The notes beneath the pieces were generated by a model that saw only the letters and a list, made by a program, of their open reading frames with translations, was not told the origin of the DNA and searched no databases. Shown here in pieces: positions 16,081-22,644 of a stretch of 64,000 bases of DNA. Source of the DNA: an uncultured Coriobacteriaceae bacterium. Lineage in GTDB: Bacteria > Actinomycetota > Coriobacteriia > Coriobacteriales > Coriobacteriaceae. Position 1 is the first letter of the stretch. Each line of letters starts with the position of its first letter. A program made the translations under genes and the position numbers. The DNA is taken from contig CALUIM010000004.1 in the NCBI GenBank assembly GCA_944320725.1, positions 1-64,000 on the forward strand, in the 5' to 3' direction.

Positions 16081-16513
16081 GATCCCCTCGTTCCTCAGGC
16101 GGCGTAGGAGGTTGTCATCGGCTATCCAGCTCGTGGGCCTGAGAAGGCTGTTTCCCGGGTCTGCAGGATCAGTCGACAAGGGGAGGCTCAAATGGTCCTT
16201 CGACCGCTTCCAAGGATCCCCGATTTCCAGGGTATACAAGATAGAAATCGAGGGCAGGCCCGGGGAGAAACCATCTGTCTGGTTGTCCGGCGGCGCTATC
16301 AACGCAGGCAACGCCGTGGATGCGCCCCATAAGTACGGTATTGACGACGATGGTCCCAGAATCAAGGTTTGCCTAGACAGGTTCGACTGGAAGTCCGACC
16401 AGCTGTACGCCGATACGTACGTACCATGGGCGATGGAATGGATAGTGCACTTCGAGATATGGTGCGCCACAGGGGAATGGAACGGCGGGGGGATTCATCC
16501 GCCGCCACGATAA
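16061..16513 (+). CDS. E2-like ubiquitin-conjugating-fold protein of CBASS
   Basis: 150 residues with this start. The order of motifs matches E2-only CBASS proteins: a helix ending LRRLFP, VYKIEIEG, a PHKYG motif (His90), RIKVCLDR with candidate catalytic Cys104, then a WAMEWIVHFEIWCATGEWNGGG end. No E1 or JAB-protease gene follows, so this is the short type II (E2-only) form, in which E2 acts on the C-terminus of the cyclase. No start has a good ribosome site; 16025 (162 residues) and 16070 are alternatives. It is coupled to the cyclase stop at 16080. Confidence 0.82.
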   Translation: MSSMAPRIPSFLRRRRRLSSAIQLVGLRRLFPGSAGSVDKGRLKWSFDRFQGSPISRVYKIEIEGRPGEKPSVWLSGGAINAGNAVDAPHKYGIDDDGPRIKVCLDRFDWKSDQLYADTYVPWAMEWIVHFEIWCATGEWNGGGIHPPPR

Positions 16514-16527
16514 CAGCGGCCGTTGCG

Positions 16528-17589
16528 CTAGCGCTCGTGCTCGCCGACGCGTGACGCATGCGTCCGCTCGCCTATTGAGGCGAGCCGGGCCGTGCCTACG
16601 CGCTCTGCTAGACGCCTGGAGCCGCGCCCCGGCTCCCTTTCGATTTCCTTGGCACGCTCCCGCTCTCCCGGCTCGCGCGCCTTCGAGGCCTCCTTCTCGA
16701 TAGTATCGATTATCCCGTGCGAGGCGCTGCGTATCTCGTCGAGCGACGCCCTGAGCTCGCCAACGTCCCTCCCGTCGCTCCACGACGCGATGTAGCCGAA
16801 GCTGTAGTCGCTCGTGTCGAGCCCCAGCCAGCTGGAGACGACGTAGGCGACGCTCTCCGCCTGCACCTCCCGCGTGCCGCGGTCGGGGAGGGAGGCCCTC
16901 TCGCTGCTCGGCCCGTCGTCGTGCATGACGCTGTGGGCGAGCTCGTGGACGGCGGTCTTGAGCGTCTGGGCCTGCGACATCCCCTTCTGTACGGCGATGC
17001 GCTTGGGCTCGGCGCGGGAGAAGTACCCCTTCGCGCCTCCCTCGATGTCCTCGAAGACGATGGGGTACCTGCTCGCCTTGCGGATGGCCCCCATGACGGC
17101 CTCGTACCCCTCGACGTCGCCCCTCAGCTCGTCGATGCCCAGGGAGGGCAGCTCCTTGCCCTCGGTCTGGCTCACGTCGAAGACCGTCCCCATCCGGAAG
17201 CCGGCGAGCCTCTTCTCGGGGGCCTTCTCCTCGCCCGGGTCGTCCTCCTCCCTCGGGGAGTCCCCGGCGGGCCTCGCCCTCACGACGACGGGGCAGAGGA
17301 TCCTGATGCCGCGCTCGCCCTTGCGGACGTGCCTTCCGAACTTGTCCTGCCAGGCGCGGTACCCCGCGACCAGGGTCGCCCCGGGCTTCTGCATGGCTAT
17401 GAGCAGGCAGTTGTTGAGGCTGTAGTCGTGGAAGCGCGACATCACGGCGAGGTACTCCGCGTACCTCCCCGAGGAGAACACGTCCCTCACGCCCTTCTCC
17501 AGGCGCTCGAGGGTCTGCTGCAGCTCCTCGCCCCGCCTGTCAGCCGCCTCGGAGCCCCTCTTGTCTCTCTTTCCCGCCATCGCCGCCAT
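16528..17589 (-). CDS. ArdC-like antirestriction protein with metallopeptidase domain
   Basis: 353 residues from 17589 (17580 is an alternative ATG). The N-terminal ArdC ssDNA-binding domain is recognisable: YSLNNCLLIAMQKPGATLV, then GYRAWQDKFGRHVRKGERGI and ILCPVV. An acidic insert follows, then a zinc metallopeptidase motif HELAHSVMHDD with a downstream Glu in QAESVAYVVSSWLGLD. The C-terminus is a highly charged helix. Such proteins protect incoming single-stranded DNA during conjugation from restriction. It is convergent with the defence operon, with 14 bp between the two stops. Confidence 0.87.
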   Translation of the reverse strand: MAAMAGKRDKRGSEAADRRGEELQQTLERLEKGVRDVFSSGRYAEYLAVMSRFHDYSLNNCLLIAMQKPGATLVAGYRAWQDKFGRHVRKGERGIRILCPVVVRARPAGDSPREEDDPGEEKAPEKRLAGFRMGTVFDVSQTEGKELPSLGIDELRGDVEGYEAVMGAIRKASRYPIVFEDIEGGAKGYFSRAEPKRIAVQKGMSQAQTLKTAVHELAHSVMHDDGPSSERASLPDRGTREVQAESVAYVVSSWLGLDTSDYSFGYIASWSDGRDVGELRASLDEIRSASHGIIDTIEKEASKAREPGERERAKEIEREPGRGSRRLAERVGTARLASIGERTHASRVGEHER

Positions 17590-17713
17590 CCCCGATAGAT
17601 CGTGGTCTTTCTCCCACGGGGTCGGGAGGGCGCGTGGGATTTCGACGGCCCTGCGAGGGGCTGCCGCCCCTCGCGCTCCCCGGCAGGGGGAGCCCCCTGC
17701 ACCCTGCTCCCGC

Positions 17714-17841
17714 CCTCCGCGCCGGGCGGGCGCCCCCGGCTCAGTCGCCGCCGGGGCTCGTGGCGCGCGGGACGCAGCCGTAAAGGGCGCTCTCGCGGTT
17801 TCCCCACAAACCCGCCCGACCTGCGCGTTGGTGGGGAAACC
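17714..17841. repeat. Dispersed noncoding repeat, copy B, with long inverted repeat
   Basis: Shares three ordered blocks with 6531-6646. In this copy the CCCCAC block is one arm of a perfect 11-bp inverted repeat (17797-17807 with 17831-17841, loop 23 nt). Copy A keeps the left arm only. It lies in the 374-base gap between the ArdC gene and the gene at 17964, where I see no gene. Confidence 0.65.
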
Positions 17842-17906
17842 GGACCGGGGCCTCCGCGAACCGGCCCTTGACTGCCGCGCTCCTCGCGCGCCTCCCGGCA
17901 GGCATG

Positions 17907-17933
17907 CCGGAAGCAAGCGGCGCTTGCTTCCGG
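17907..17933. other. Perfect 12-bp hairpin upstream of a small gene
   Basis: 12-bp inverted repeat (17907-17918 with 17922-17933) around a 3-nt loop, 30 bases before the start at 17964. Position and shape parallel the hairpins at 6685-6741 downstream of repeat copy A. It may stop readthrough or structure the leader. Confidence 0.5.
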
Positions 17934-17963
17934 CGGCGCCGAATCGAGGGATAGGAGAAGCCC

Positions 17964-18341
17964 ATGGGAACGTACCTGTACGGCGACGAGTGCCGATTCA
18001 GCCTGGTCGTGAACGAGGACATGCTCGACGCATTCGCCGATGCGGCGATGAGGGAGTGGGGCTATGAGTGGGGGCGGGGCGACTTCGCCGATGCGCTGCC
18101 CGGATCGAGTACCGTGCGCCGCGTCGGGCCACGGGAACGGTTCTGGCTCGGCGACGCGTCCTGGGGATACGGCGACGCCCTGGGAGCCCTCCTCGAGCCC
18201 TGCGAGCCGGGCAGCTTCGTCGAGGTGATGACGCTCGACGATGGCCTGATATTCGAGCGATTCGAGCGCACCGAGTCCGGAATCGAGCGCTCCGTCGAGC
18301 GCGGAATCAACCCGTTCTGCAAAGGCGGGGCCGCCTGCTAG
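17964..18341 (+). CDS. Hypothetical acidic protein
   Basis: 125 residues, ATG at 17964 with GGATAGGAG upstream. Not recognised. It is acidic and aromatic-rich: VVNEDMLDAFADAAMREWGYEW near the start, then RERFWLGDASWGYGDALGALL and EPGSFVEVMTLDDGLIFERF. No membrane segment. Small acidic proteins on mobile elements are often DNA mimics or antirestriction factors; its place next to the ArdC gene allows that reading, but nothing proves it. Confidence 0.65.
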   Translation: MGTYLYGDECRFSLVVNEDMLDAFADAAMREWGYEWGRGDFADALPGSSTVRRVGPRERFWLGDASWGYGDALGALLEPCEPGSFVEVMTLDDGLIFERFERTESGIERSVERGINPFCKGGAAC

Positions 18342-18442
18342 TAGCCGCGGGTGTTAAGAGGCCTCGGCGCAAGATCACGCACGAAGCTGAAGGGGAAGAT
18401 CTTCGCGCCCGGATAGGGAAGCGGCCCGGGCCGAGAACGACC

Positions 18443-18470
18443 GAGGGGGCGGCGCAATGGCCGCCCCCTC
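18443..18470. terminator. Strong hairpin between small convergent genes
   Basis: Perfect 11-bp inverted repeat (18443-18453 with 18460-18470) with a 6-nt loop. It lies after the rightward gene ending at 18341 and after the leftward small gene ending at 18495, so it can serve both. Confidence 0.65.
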
Positions 18471-18494
18471 GTCTACTTGATGACAGCGTTGGCG

Positions 18495-18605
18495 TTAGTC
18501 GTCGCCGTCTTCTCCGTCAGGCTCCTCGAAGCGATCCTCCTCGGGGATTGGCCCCGCGTCGCTCGTGCAGACGCGCCCGTACTCGTCTCTCTCTGGCTCT
18601 GGCAT
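18495..18605 (-). CDS. 36-residue acidic small protein
   Basis: Reads MPEPERDEYGRVCTSDAGPI and continues with an acidic end (EEDRFEEPDGEDGDD). It starts at 18605 behind an AAGGAGG ribosome site five bases away and ends just before a strong hairpin. It lies downstream of the AbiE pair on the same strand. The ribosome site and the non-random acidic composition support translation; function unknown. Confidence 0.5.
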   Translation of the reverse strand: MPEPERDEYGRVCTSDAGPIPEEDRFEEPDGEDGDD

Positions 18606-18667
18606 ATTTGCCTCCTTCGACGTGGCGGCATTGCCGCCGCCTCTCCATGCCGCTTTCTCTTGCGGCC

Positions 18668-18742
18668 TCACTTACAGGGTCGCGGATCCGGCGTCATTTC
18701 GACGTCGATCTTCCTGTTGCGCCTGCCGGCGAGATCATCCAT
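18668..18742 (-). CDS. Possible 24-residue peptide overlapping the abiEii stop
   Basis: A short frame (MDDLAGRRNRKIDVEMTPDP and four more residues) whose ATG overlaps the abiEii stop (ATGGATGA). It has no ribosome site of its own and would depend on coupling. Weak; listed because the overlap type recurs in this element. The rest of the 18,606-18,734 gap shows nothing else. Confidence 0.22.
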   Translation of the reverse strand: MDDLAGRRNRKIDVEMTPDPRPCK

Positions 18743-19664
18743 TCATGCGCCTCAGGTTCCGTAGCTTCCAGAGCGCAGCCGGGCTCCGCTCGGCGGCTGC
18801 GGCCATCCTCTCGTCGGGGAAGAGCAGACCGGGGCGGTAGTCTCCTGCGGCGAGGCGGTCGAGATACTCGCGCTCAGCGTCGGTGCGCGGCAGGACGTGC
18901 GCCTCTATGAACCTTTCGGCGGTCTCCATGAGTCCCTGGAGGCTCGGGCGCTCGTCCGCCGCCCGCAGCATGGGAAGGAGCTGGCTCTCGAGCTCCCCCT
19001 GCCTGTCGGCGAACCTCTTCGTCCGGCCCTCGAAGGGCTGCGGGAACCGCGCCGAGATCGAGGCGTAGTAGAGCATCGCCCGGTGGGCGAGGGCCTCGTA
19101 GTCTGCGTCGGCGCTCGCGAGGACGCCCTCGAGGTTGCAGACATCGTAGAGGTCGCGCACCTTGACCCGGTCGAAGAAGGCCTTGACCTTGCCGCCGGCG
19201 AGCTCCGCGTCGCAGAAGGTCACGACATTTGCGTCCGGCCTGACGGCGCAGGGCCTGGGCTCGGGCGGGACGAGCGGGGAGCGGTTGAGGAACACGCAGT
19301 CGACCTTCACGTGGTCCGGGCCCCAGTCGCCCCGGTAGCGCAGCATGAACGTCCTGCCCGCGTGCTCCGACCTCGTGGGCGGCACGTCGTAGCCGAGGTA
19401 GCGGGCCACCTCCTCGATGCCGCGCTCGACGCGGGGCCGCTCTGCGAGCGTCTCGTCGCGGTCCACGGCGCCCACGTAGGAGACGTCGATGTCGACCGAC
19501 AGCCTCGGCGCGTCGAGCATGAACAGGTTGATCGCCGTGCCGCCGTGCATCGCGAGCCTGCCCTCGAGGTCGGGGTGGCGGCCCATCTCCTCCATCAGGT
19601 CGAGCAGGCGCTCCACCTTGTCGACCGTCCTCGGGGAGAACCCCTCCATGCTCACCGCGCCCAC
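18735..19664 (-). CDS. abiEii: AbiEii-like nucleotidyltransferase toxin
   Basis: 309 residues from a GTG at 19664, chosen because GGAGGAGG lies seven bases upstream; ATG at 19649 is the alternative. The MHGGTAINLF and RLSVDIDVSY motifs (G-G-T plus D-x-D-x-S/Y) mark the AbiEii/AbiGii toxin family. VKVDCVFLNRSPL and KVKAFFDRVKVRDLYDVCNL complete the pattern. In studied family members the toxin transfers nucleotides to tRNA and stops growth. The start overlaps the end of abiEi, the usual antitoxin-first order, so this is a type IV AbiE system. Confidence 0.9.
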   Translation of the reverse strand: MGAVSMEGFSPRTVDKVERLLDLMEEMGRHPDLEGRLAMHGGTAINLFMLDAPRLSVDIDVSYVGAVDRDETLAERPRVERGIEEVARYLGYDVPPTRSEHAGRTFMLRYRGDWGPDHVKVDCVFLNRSPLVPPEPRPCAVRPDANVVTFCDAELAGGKVKAFFDRVKVRDLYDVCNLEGVLASADADYEALAHRAMLYYASISARFPQPFEGRTKRFADRQGELESQLLPMLRAADERPSLQGLMETAERFIEAHVLPRTDAEREYLDRLAAGDYRPGLLFPDERMAAAAERSPAALWKLRNLRRMNG

Positions 19665-20410
19665 GATGCGACCTCCTCCTCCGATTCCGGCAGCCTCATG
19701 TTCCACTCCCTCGACCAGCCCCTGGTCGCGGTAGCCCTCTTGTTGAGCTTGGACACCGTCCCCGCGCTCGCTTCGCGCAGGCGCTCGATCACGCCCTCGG
19801 GCACGCGCCACGCCTCGGACCTCGCCTCCAGCAGCCAGCCCGCGCGCGCAGCCATGGACGCGCTGTCGGCGAGCGCAAGGTCGGCCGCTTTCTCGGCGTC
19901 GAGGTAGGGCATCGCCGAGAGGGACCGCACCGCCTCCTCGATGCCGCCCGCCCACTCCGGGTGCTTCAGGCAGTCGAAGAGCGTCTGCTCCCTCGTCGTG
20001 ACGAGAACCGACCCGAACGCCCTGCCGCGCAGCCTCTGGCTCAGGACGTCGGCGCCTGCGGGATGAGGGACGTAGCGCATGCTCCGGAACGAGAACGGCG
20101 AGCGCGCCGCGTCGGTGCGGAAGCGGCACTCGAAGCCGACGTTATGTGCGACGCCGTGCGCCTCGAGGGCGCTGTGGTAGGAGAGGATCGCCCCTGCGTC
20201 GAGAGCCGCCACGACCTCGTAGGGATCGACCCCCGCCCCCTCGAATCTGCCCGAGTTGGAGGCGTAGAGCCCCCTGCGCACGCGCTCGACCGAGCCCGAG
20301 GCGGCCGCCTCCTTCAGCTGCTGCTTCGCGGCGGCGGGCGAGTCCGACGCCGCCAGCAGGTCCTCGACGGTGAACACGTGGTGGCTGCGTATGTACTCGC
20401 TGAACTTCAT
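19652..20410 (-). CDS. abiEi: AbiEi-like antitoxin and autorepressor
   Basis: 252 residues, ATG at 20410. N-terminal winged helix (FTVEDLLAASDSPAAAKQQL, then SVERVRRGLYASN), middle ALDAGAILSYHSALEAHGVAH, and a VLVTTREQTLFDCLKHPEWAGG segment typical of AbiEi/TIGR02147-like antitoxins. The frame stays open to 20890, but the residues beyond Met1 are Arg-rich and the operator lies there, so the shorter start is preferred. AbiEi proteins repress their own promoter by binding inverted repeats; a large one lies exactly at the start. Confidence 0.9.
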   Translation of the reverse strand: MKFSEYIRSHHVFTVEDLLAASDSPAAAKQQLKEAAASGSVERVRRGLYASNSGRFEGAGVDPYEVVAALDAGAILSYHSALEAHGVAHNVGFECRFRTDAARSPFSFRSMRYVPHPAGADVLSQRLRGRAFGSVLVTTREQTLFDCLKHPEWAGGIEEAVRSLSAMPYLDAEKAADLALADSASMAARAGWLLEARSEAWRVPEGVIERLREASAGTVSKLNKRATATRGWSREWNMRLPESEEEVASWAR

Positions 20411-20473
20411 ACTTACGGATTTAAGCACAAAAGGTAGTAAATAGCTACCTTTAGCATCTGAATCCGTAAGTAT
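20409..20473 (-). promoter_or_regulatory. Nested palindromic operator of abiE
   Basis: Outer perfect 13-bp inverted repeat (20409-20421 with 20461-20473) and inner perfect 8-bp repeat AAAGGTAG/CTACCTTT (20430-20437 with 20445-20452). The region is AT-rich and reaches the abiEi start codon. It fits AbiEi autorepression. Confidence 0.75.
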
Positions 20474-20899
20474 TCGAGAACCTGCGATAGGTCGCACGGT
20501 TCTCCCGTTGCCGCTGCGCGTGCGAGGGGATTGTCTTTCGGCCAATTTCGGCCATCTTCGGGCGACTACGGCCGTTTCGGCTCCTCCGAACGGGTCCTTT
20601 CGATGGAGGGCAGCGCGGGAACCACCGGCCATGTGCTCGAGCATGCGGCGGACCCGGAAGTCCTTCCCGGTCACCGCGGGGCGCGCCGTCGCGATCTCCC
20701 TCGCTCCGCTTGCGATGCATCCCTTCCCTTCGAAATGATGAAAATAGTGGACAATATTTTCATCGTATGCATCGACGGGGGAGAGGGCTCGGGCAAATCT
20801 GCGGTTTCGGCGAATCGCGTGTGGTCGACGCGTTATTCGCGCGCCGGCGCCGTTCGCCTCGCGTCCCGCCACGCTTTTCATCTTTTTCATCGACGCCTC
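20474..20899. other. Gap without a convincing gene; two unexplained repeats
   Basis: No supported gene. It holds two copies of TTTCGGCCA ten bases apart (20536-20544, 20546-20554). It also holds a perfect 10-bp inverted repeat GATGAAAATA/TATTTTCATC (20737-20746 with 20755-20764) in a local AT-rich pocket. The latter looks like a repressor operator, but no gene start lies next to it. Confidence 0.5.
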
Positions 20900-21295
20900 C
20901 TAGTCGTCGAAGGGGATGCGCAGCTCGAAGGCGACCTGCCCGAGGAACAGGTGAACCAGCGCGTTCGGGGTGATGCACATCTCCCTGCAGTAGCTTCTCA
21001 TCTCCCTCTTGAACTCCGGCGTCATCTTCACGACGATCCCCGTCACGACGCCGGTGCGTGGCGACGAGGACTTGTCTATGCCGTACCTCTCGGCGACGCA
21101 GTCCGCCATGCCCGCCCCCGCGAAGACCGGGTCGCGCGTCACCTCGAACGGGATCCTGTGCTCGAGAATGCCGAGCGTGACCATCCTCCTGATCGCGCCG
21201 GAAAGCGTCATCCCCTTAGCCTCGAGGACCGCCATCGCGCGCCTCTTGATACCGGAATCGACCTCGAGGCTGATGTTCGCCGTCTTTGCAGTCAT
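20900..21295 (-). CDS. Tandem RelB/DinJ-like antitoxin-domain protein
   Basis: 131 residues, ATG at 21295 with GGAGAGG upstream. Residues 1-52 read like a RelB/DinJ ribbon-helix-helix (ANISLEVDSGIKRRAMAVLE, then GMTLSGAIRRMVTLGI, ending RIPFEV). Residues about 82-131 repeat the same plan (VVKMTPEFKREMRSYCREM, then CITPNALVHLFLGQVAF, ending RIPFDD). The two halves could act as a covalent dimer. No RelE/YafQ-type toxin is adjacent, so it is an orphan antitoxin or a plain repressor. Confidence 0.72.
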   Translation of the reverse strand: MTAKTANISLEVDSGIKRRAMAVLEAKGMTLSGAIRRMVTLGILEHRIPFEVTRDPVFAGAGMADCVAERYGIDKSSSPRTGVVTGIVVKMTPEFKREMRSYCREMCITPNALVHLFLGQVAFELRIPFDD

Positions 21296-21550
21296 CGCCA
21301 CCTCTCCTTTCTCAACTTGGACGTCTCCTCGGATACATGGTCGGGAAAGCACATCCGAATTCGGGGGACTTCGCTTCTTCGTGAAGAAAGACAAGGACGA
21401 AGTTCAGCTGCGCACTTCCTTCCTCTAAGAACGTCCGCCTTTTCCGAGGGCGCCCGTTTCTGTCGCGGCGGCTCCTTCATGCCCAACATCCTCTCAGCGC
21501 GTCGAGCAACGCTCATCCCGGGGCTTCTTACCCTTCCGATGTGTCGGGCG

Positions 21551-21593
21551 AATCAATTCCCATTGCGGTCGAGTAACCGCTAACAAGTTGATT
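21551..21593. other. Dyad-symmetric site at the comEC junction, candidate att site
   Basis: Two inverted repeats share almost the same centre (about 21,572): AATCAA 21551-21556 with TTGATT 21588-21593, and GCGGT 21565-21569 with ACCGC 21576-21580. The site covers 43 bp, the size usual for serine-recombinase attachment sites, and sits where the comEC frame resumes. The crossover point is not defined. Confidence 0.4.
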
Positions 21594-22604
21594 GATTCTG
21601 CCCGCCCCGAAGCGATCGATGTGCTTTCGCAGCTGTGTTTGTTTACGGTCGAGGTACTCGCGAACGTACCGGCGGCTTCGATAGCCGTAGATGGCTCAAG
21701 CTTGCAGCTGCCGCTCATGCTTGCTGCGGGAATGGCTGCGGTGGTGGTTTACCGCGTGTGGCGCGCGCCGCCCCCAAGGGTGATCGCTGCGGCGGTATGC
21801 GTGGCCGCCGTGCTTTGCTGCGCGCATGTGGTCCGTTGGACGCACTTCGCTCCTACCTCAATTACCGTGCTCGATGTCGGTCAGGCCGATGCGATACTCG
21901 TGAGAAGTGGCGCTACGTGTGTGCTCGTTGACGCGGGCGTCGATGATGCTGCGGCGCGAGCGCTTGCCCGCAACAACGTGTTCAGGCTCGATGCGGTGGT
22001 CGTGACGCATTGGGACCGCGATCATTGGGGCGGCCTTCCGAGCATTTGCGAAACGATTACGGTCGATACGCTCATCGTTGCCGAGGGTGCCGCCGACGCG
22101 ATGCCAGAAGAGGTGCGGGCGCTCGATATCGCGCAAACACAGGAGATCGCGTATGACGATATGCTTGCTGTGGGTGGGATTGAGCTTCGTGCGATATGGC
22201 CGCGCGAAGTGGTGGCGGGCACTGAGAACAGCGAGTCGCTTGTGTTGGCAGCACACTGCGCCGAGGATACGGGCTCATTCGATATGTTGCTCACCGGGGA
22301 TGCCGAGGCACCTGAGGCTGCCCTGTTTGCCGAGGACGTGGGAAAGGTGGACGTTTTGAAGCTCGGCCACCATGGCTCTGCTGTCTCAGTTGACGAGGAG
22401 ATGCTGAGCGTGCTCGATCCTGCGGTCGGCATCGCGAGCGCAGGGGAGGGCAATGCCTATGGTCATCCCGATCCCGCGTGCGAGGAGGCGGTTCGTGCAT
22501 CGGGTGCCTATTTCCTGTGCACCATCGTCTGTGGCGACATCACGGTCGCGCCTGCGCGCGGAGGCGTTGAGGTGTCGACACAGCATGGTCAGACGGTAGA
22601 ATAG
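21588..22604 (+). pseudogene. comEC: comEC 3' fragment (DNA-uptake channel, metallo-beta-lactamase domain)
   Basis: 338 residues remain. First come the last hydrophobic segments (VLSQLCLFTVEVLANVPAAS, then LPLMLAAGMAAVVVYRVW and VIAAAVCVAAVLCCAHVV). Then follows the ComEC C-terminal metallo-beta-lactamase domain: LDVGQADAIL, THWDRDHWGG, LLTGDAE, LKLGHHGS. Intact ComEC proteins are much longer (roughly 700-800 residues) with an N-terminal OB-fold and a membrane competence domain. Those parts are missing here and presumably lie left of the element. The frame is open back to 21,429 without a start better than TTG at 21588. Precise excision would be expected to restore the gene. Confidence 0.88.
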
Positions 22605-22644
22605 AGCGTTGTATCGAGTTGTCATTCTCGTAGGGGAGGTTGTT

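Larger units (their letters stand above)
1..21590. mobile_element. Integrative mobile element interrupting comEC (left end outside window)
   Basis: Mobility genes (serine recombinases, ParAB, MobC, relaxase), antirestriction, defence and toxin-antitoxin genes fill this stretch, which is much richer in G+C than the core genes after 22.6 kb. At about 21,588 it abuts the 3' part of comEC in an open frame, so the right junction lies between the stop of the old frame at 21,426 and about 21,590. The 5' part of comEC is not in the window and should lie beyond the left end. No type IV secretion genes are seen, so it could be a mobilizable element or part of a conjugative one. The boundary is accurate only to about 100 bases. 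Confidence 0.85.

Noticed and set aside
18477-18764. Rightward 95-residue frame opposite the small acidic gene
   Set aside because: No ribosome site, unusual composition, and it runs across the hairpin-bounded leftward gene with a good ribosome site.
20411-20890. N-terminal extension of AbiEi to a start at 20890
   Set aside because: The extra residues are Arg-rich without a pattern, and the extension runs through the abiE operator palindromes; AbiEi proteins begin at the winged helix.
21296-21587. A gene in the gap between the RelB-like gene and comEC
   Set aside because: Open frames exist but lack ribosome sites and any protein-like pattern; only a small TTCTTC/GAAGAA hairpin near 21,375 is seen.
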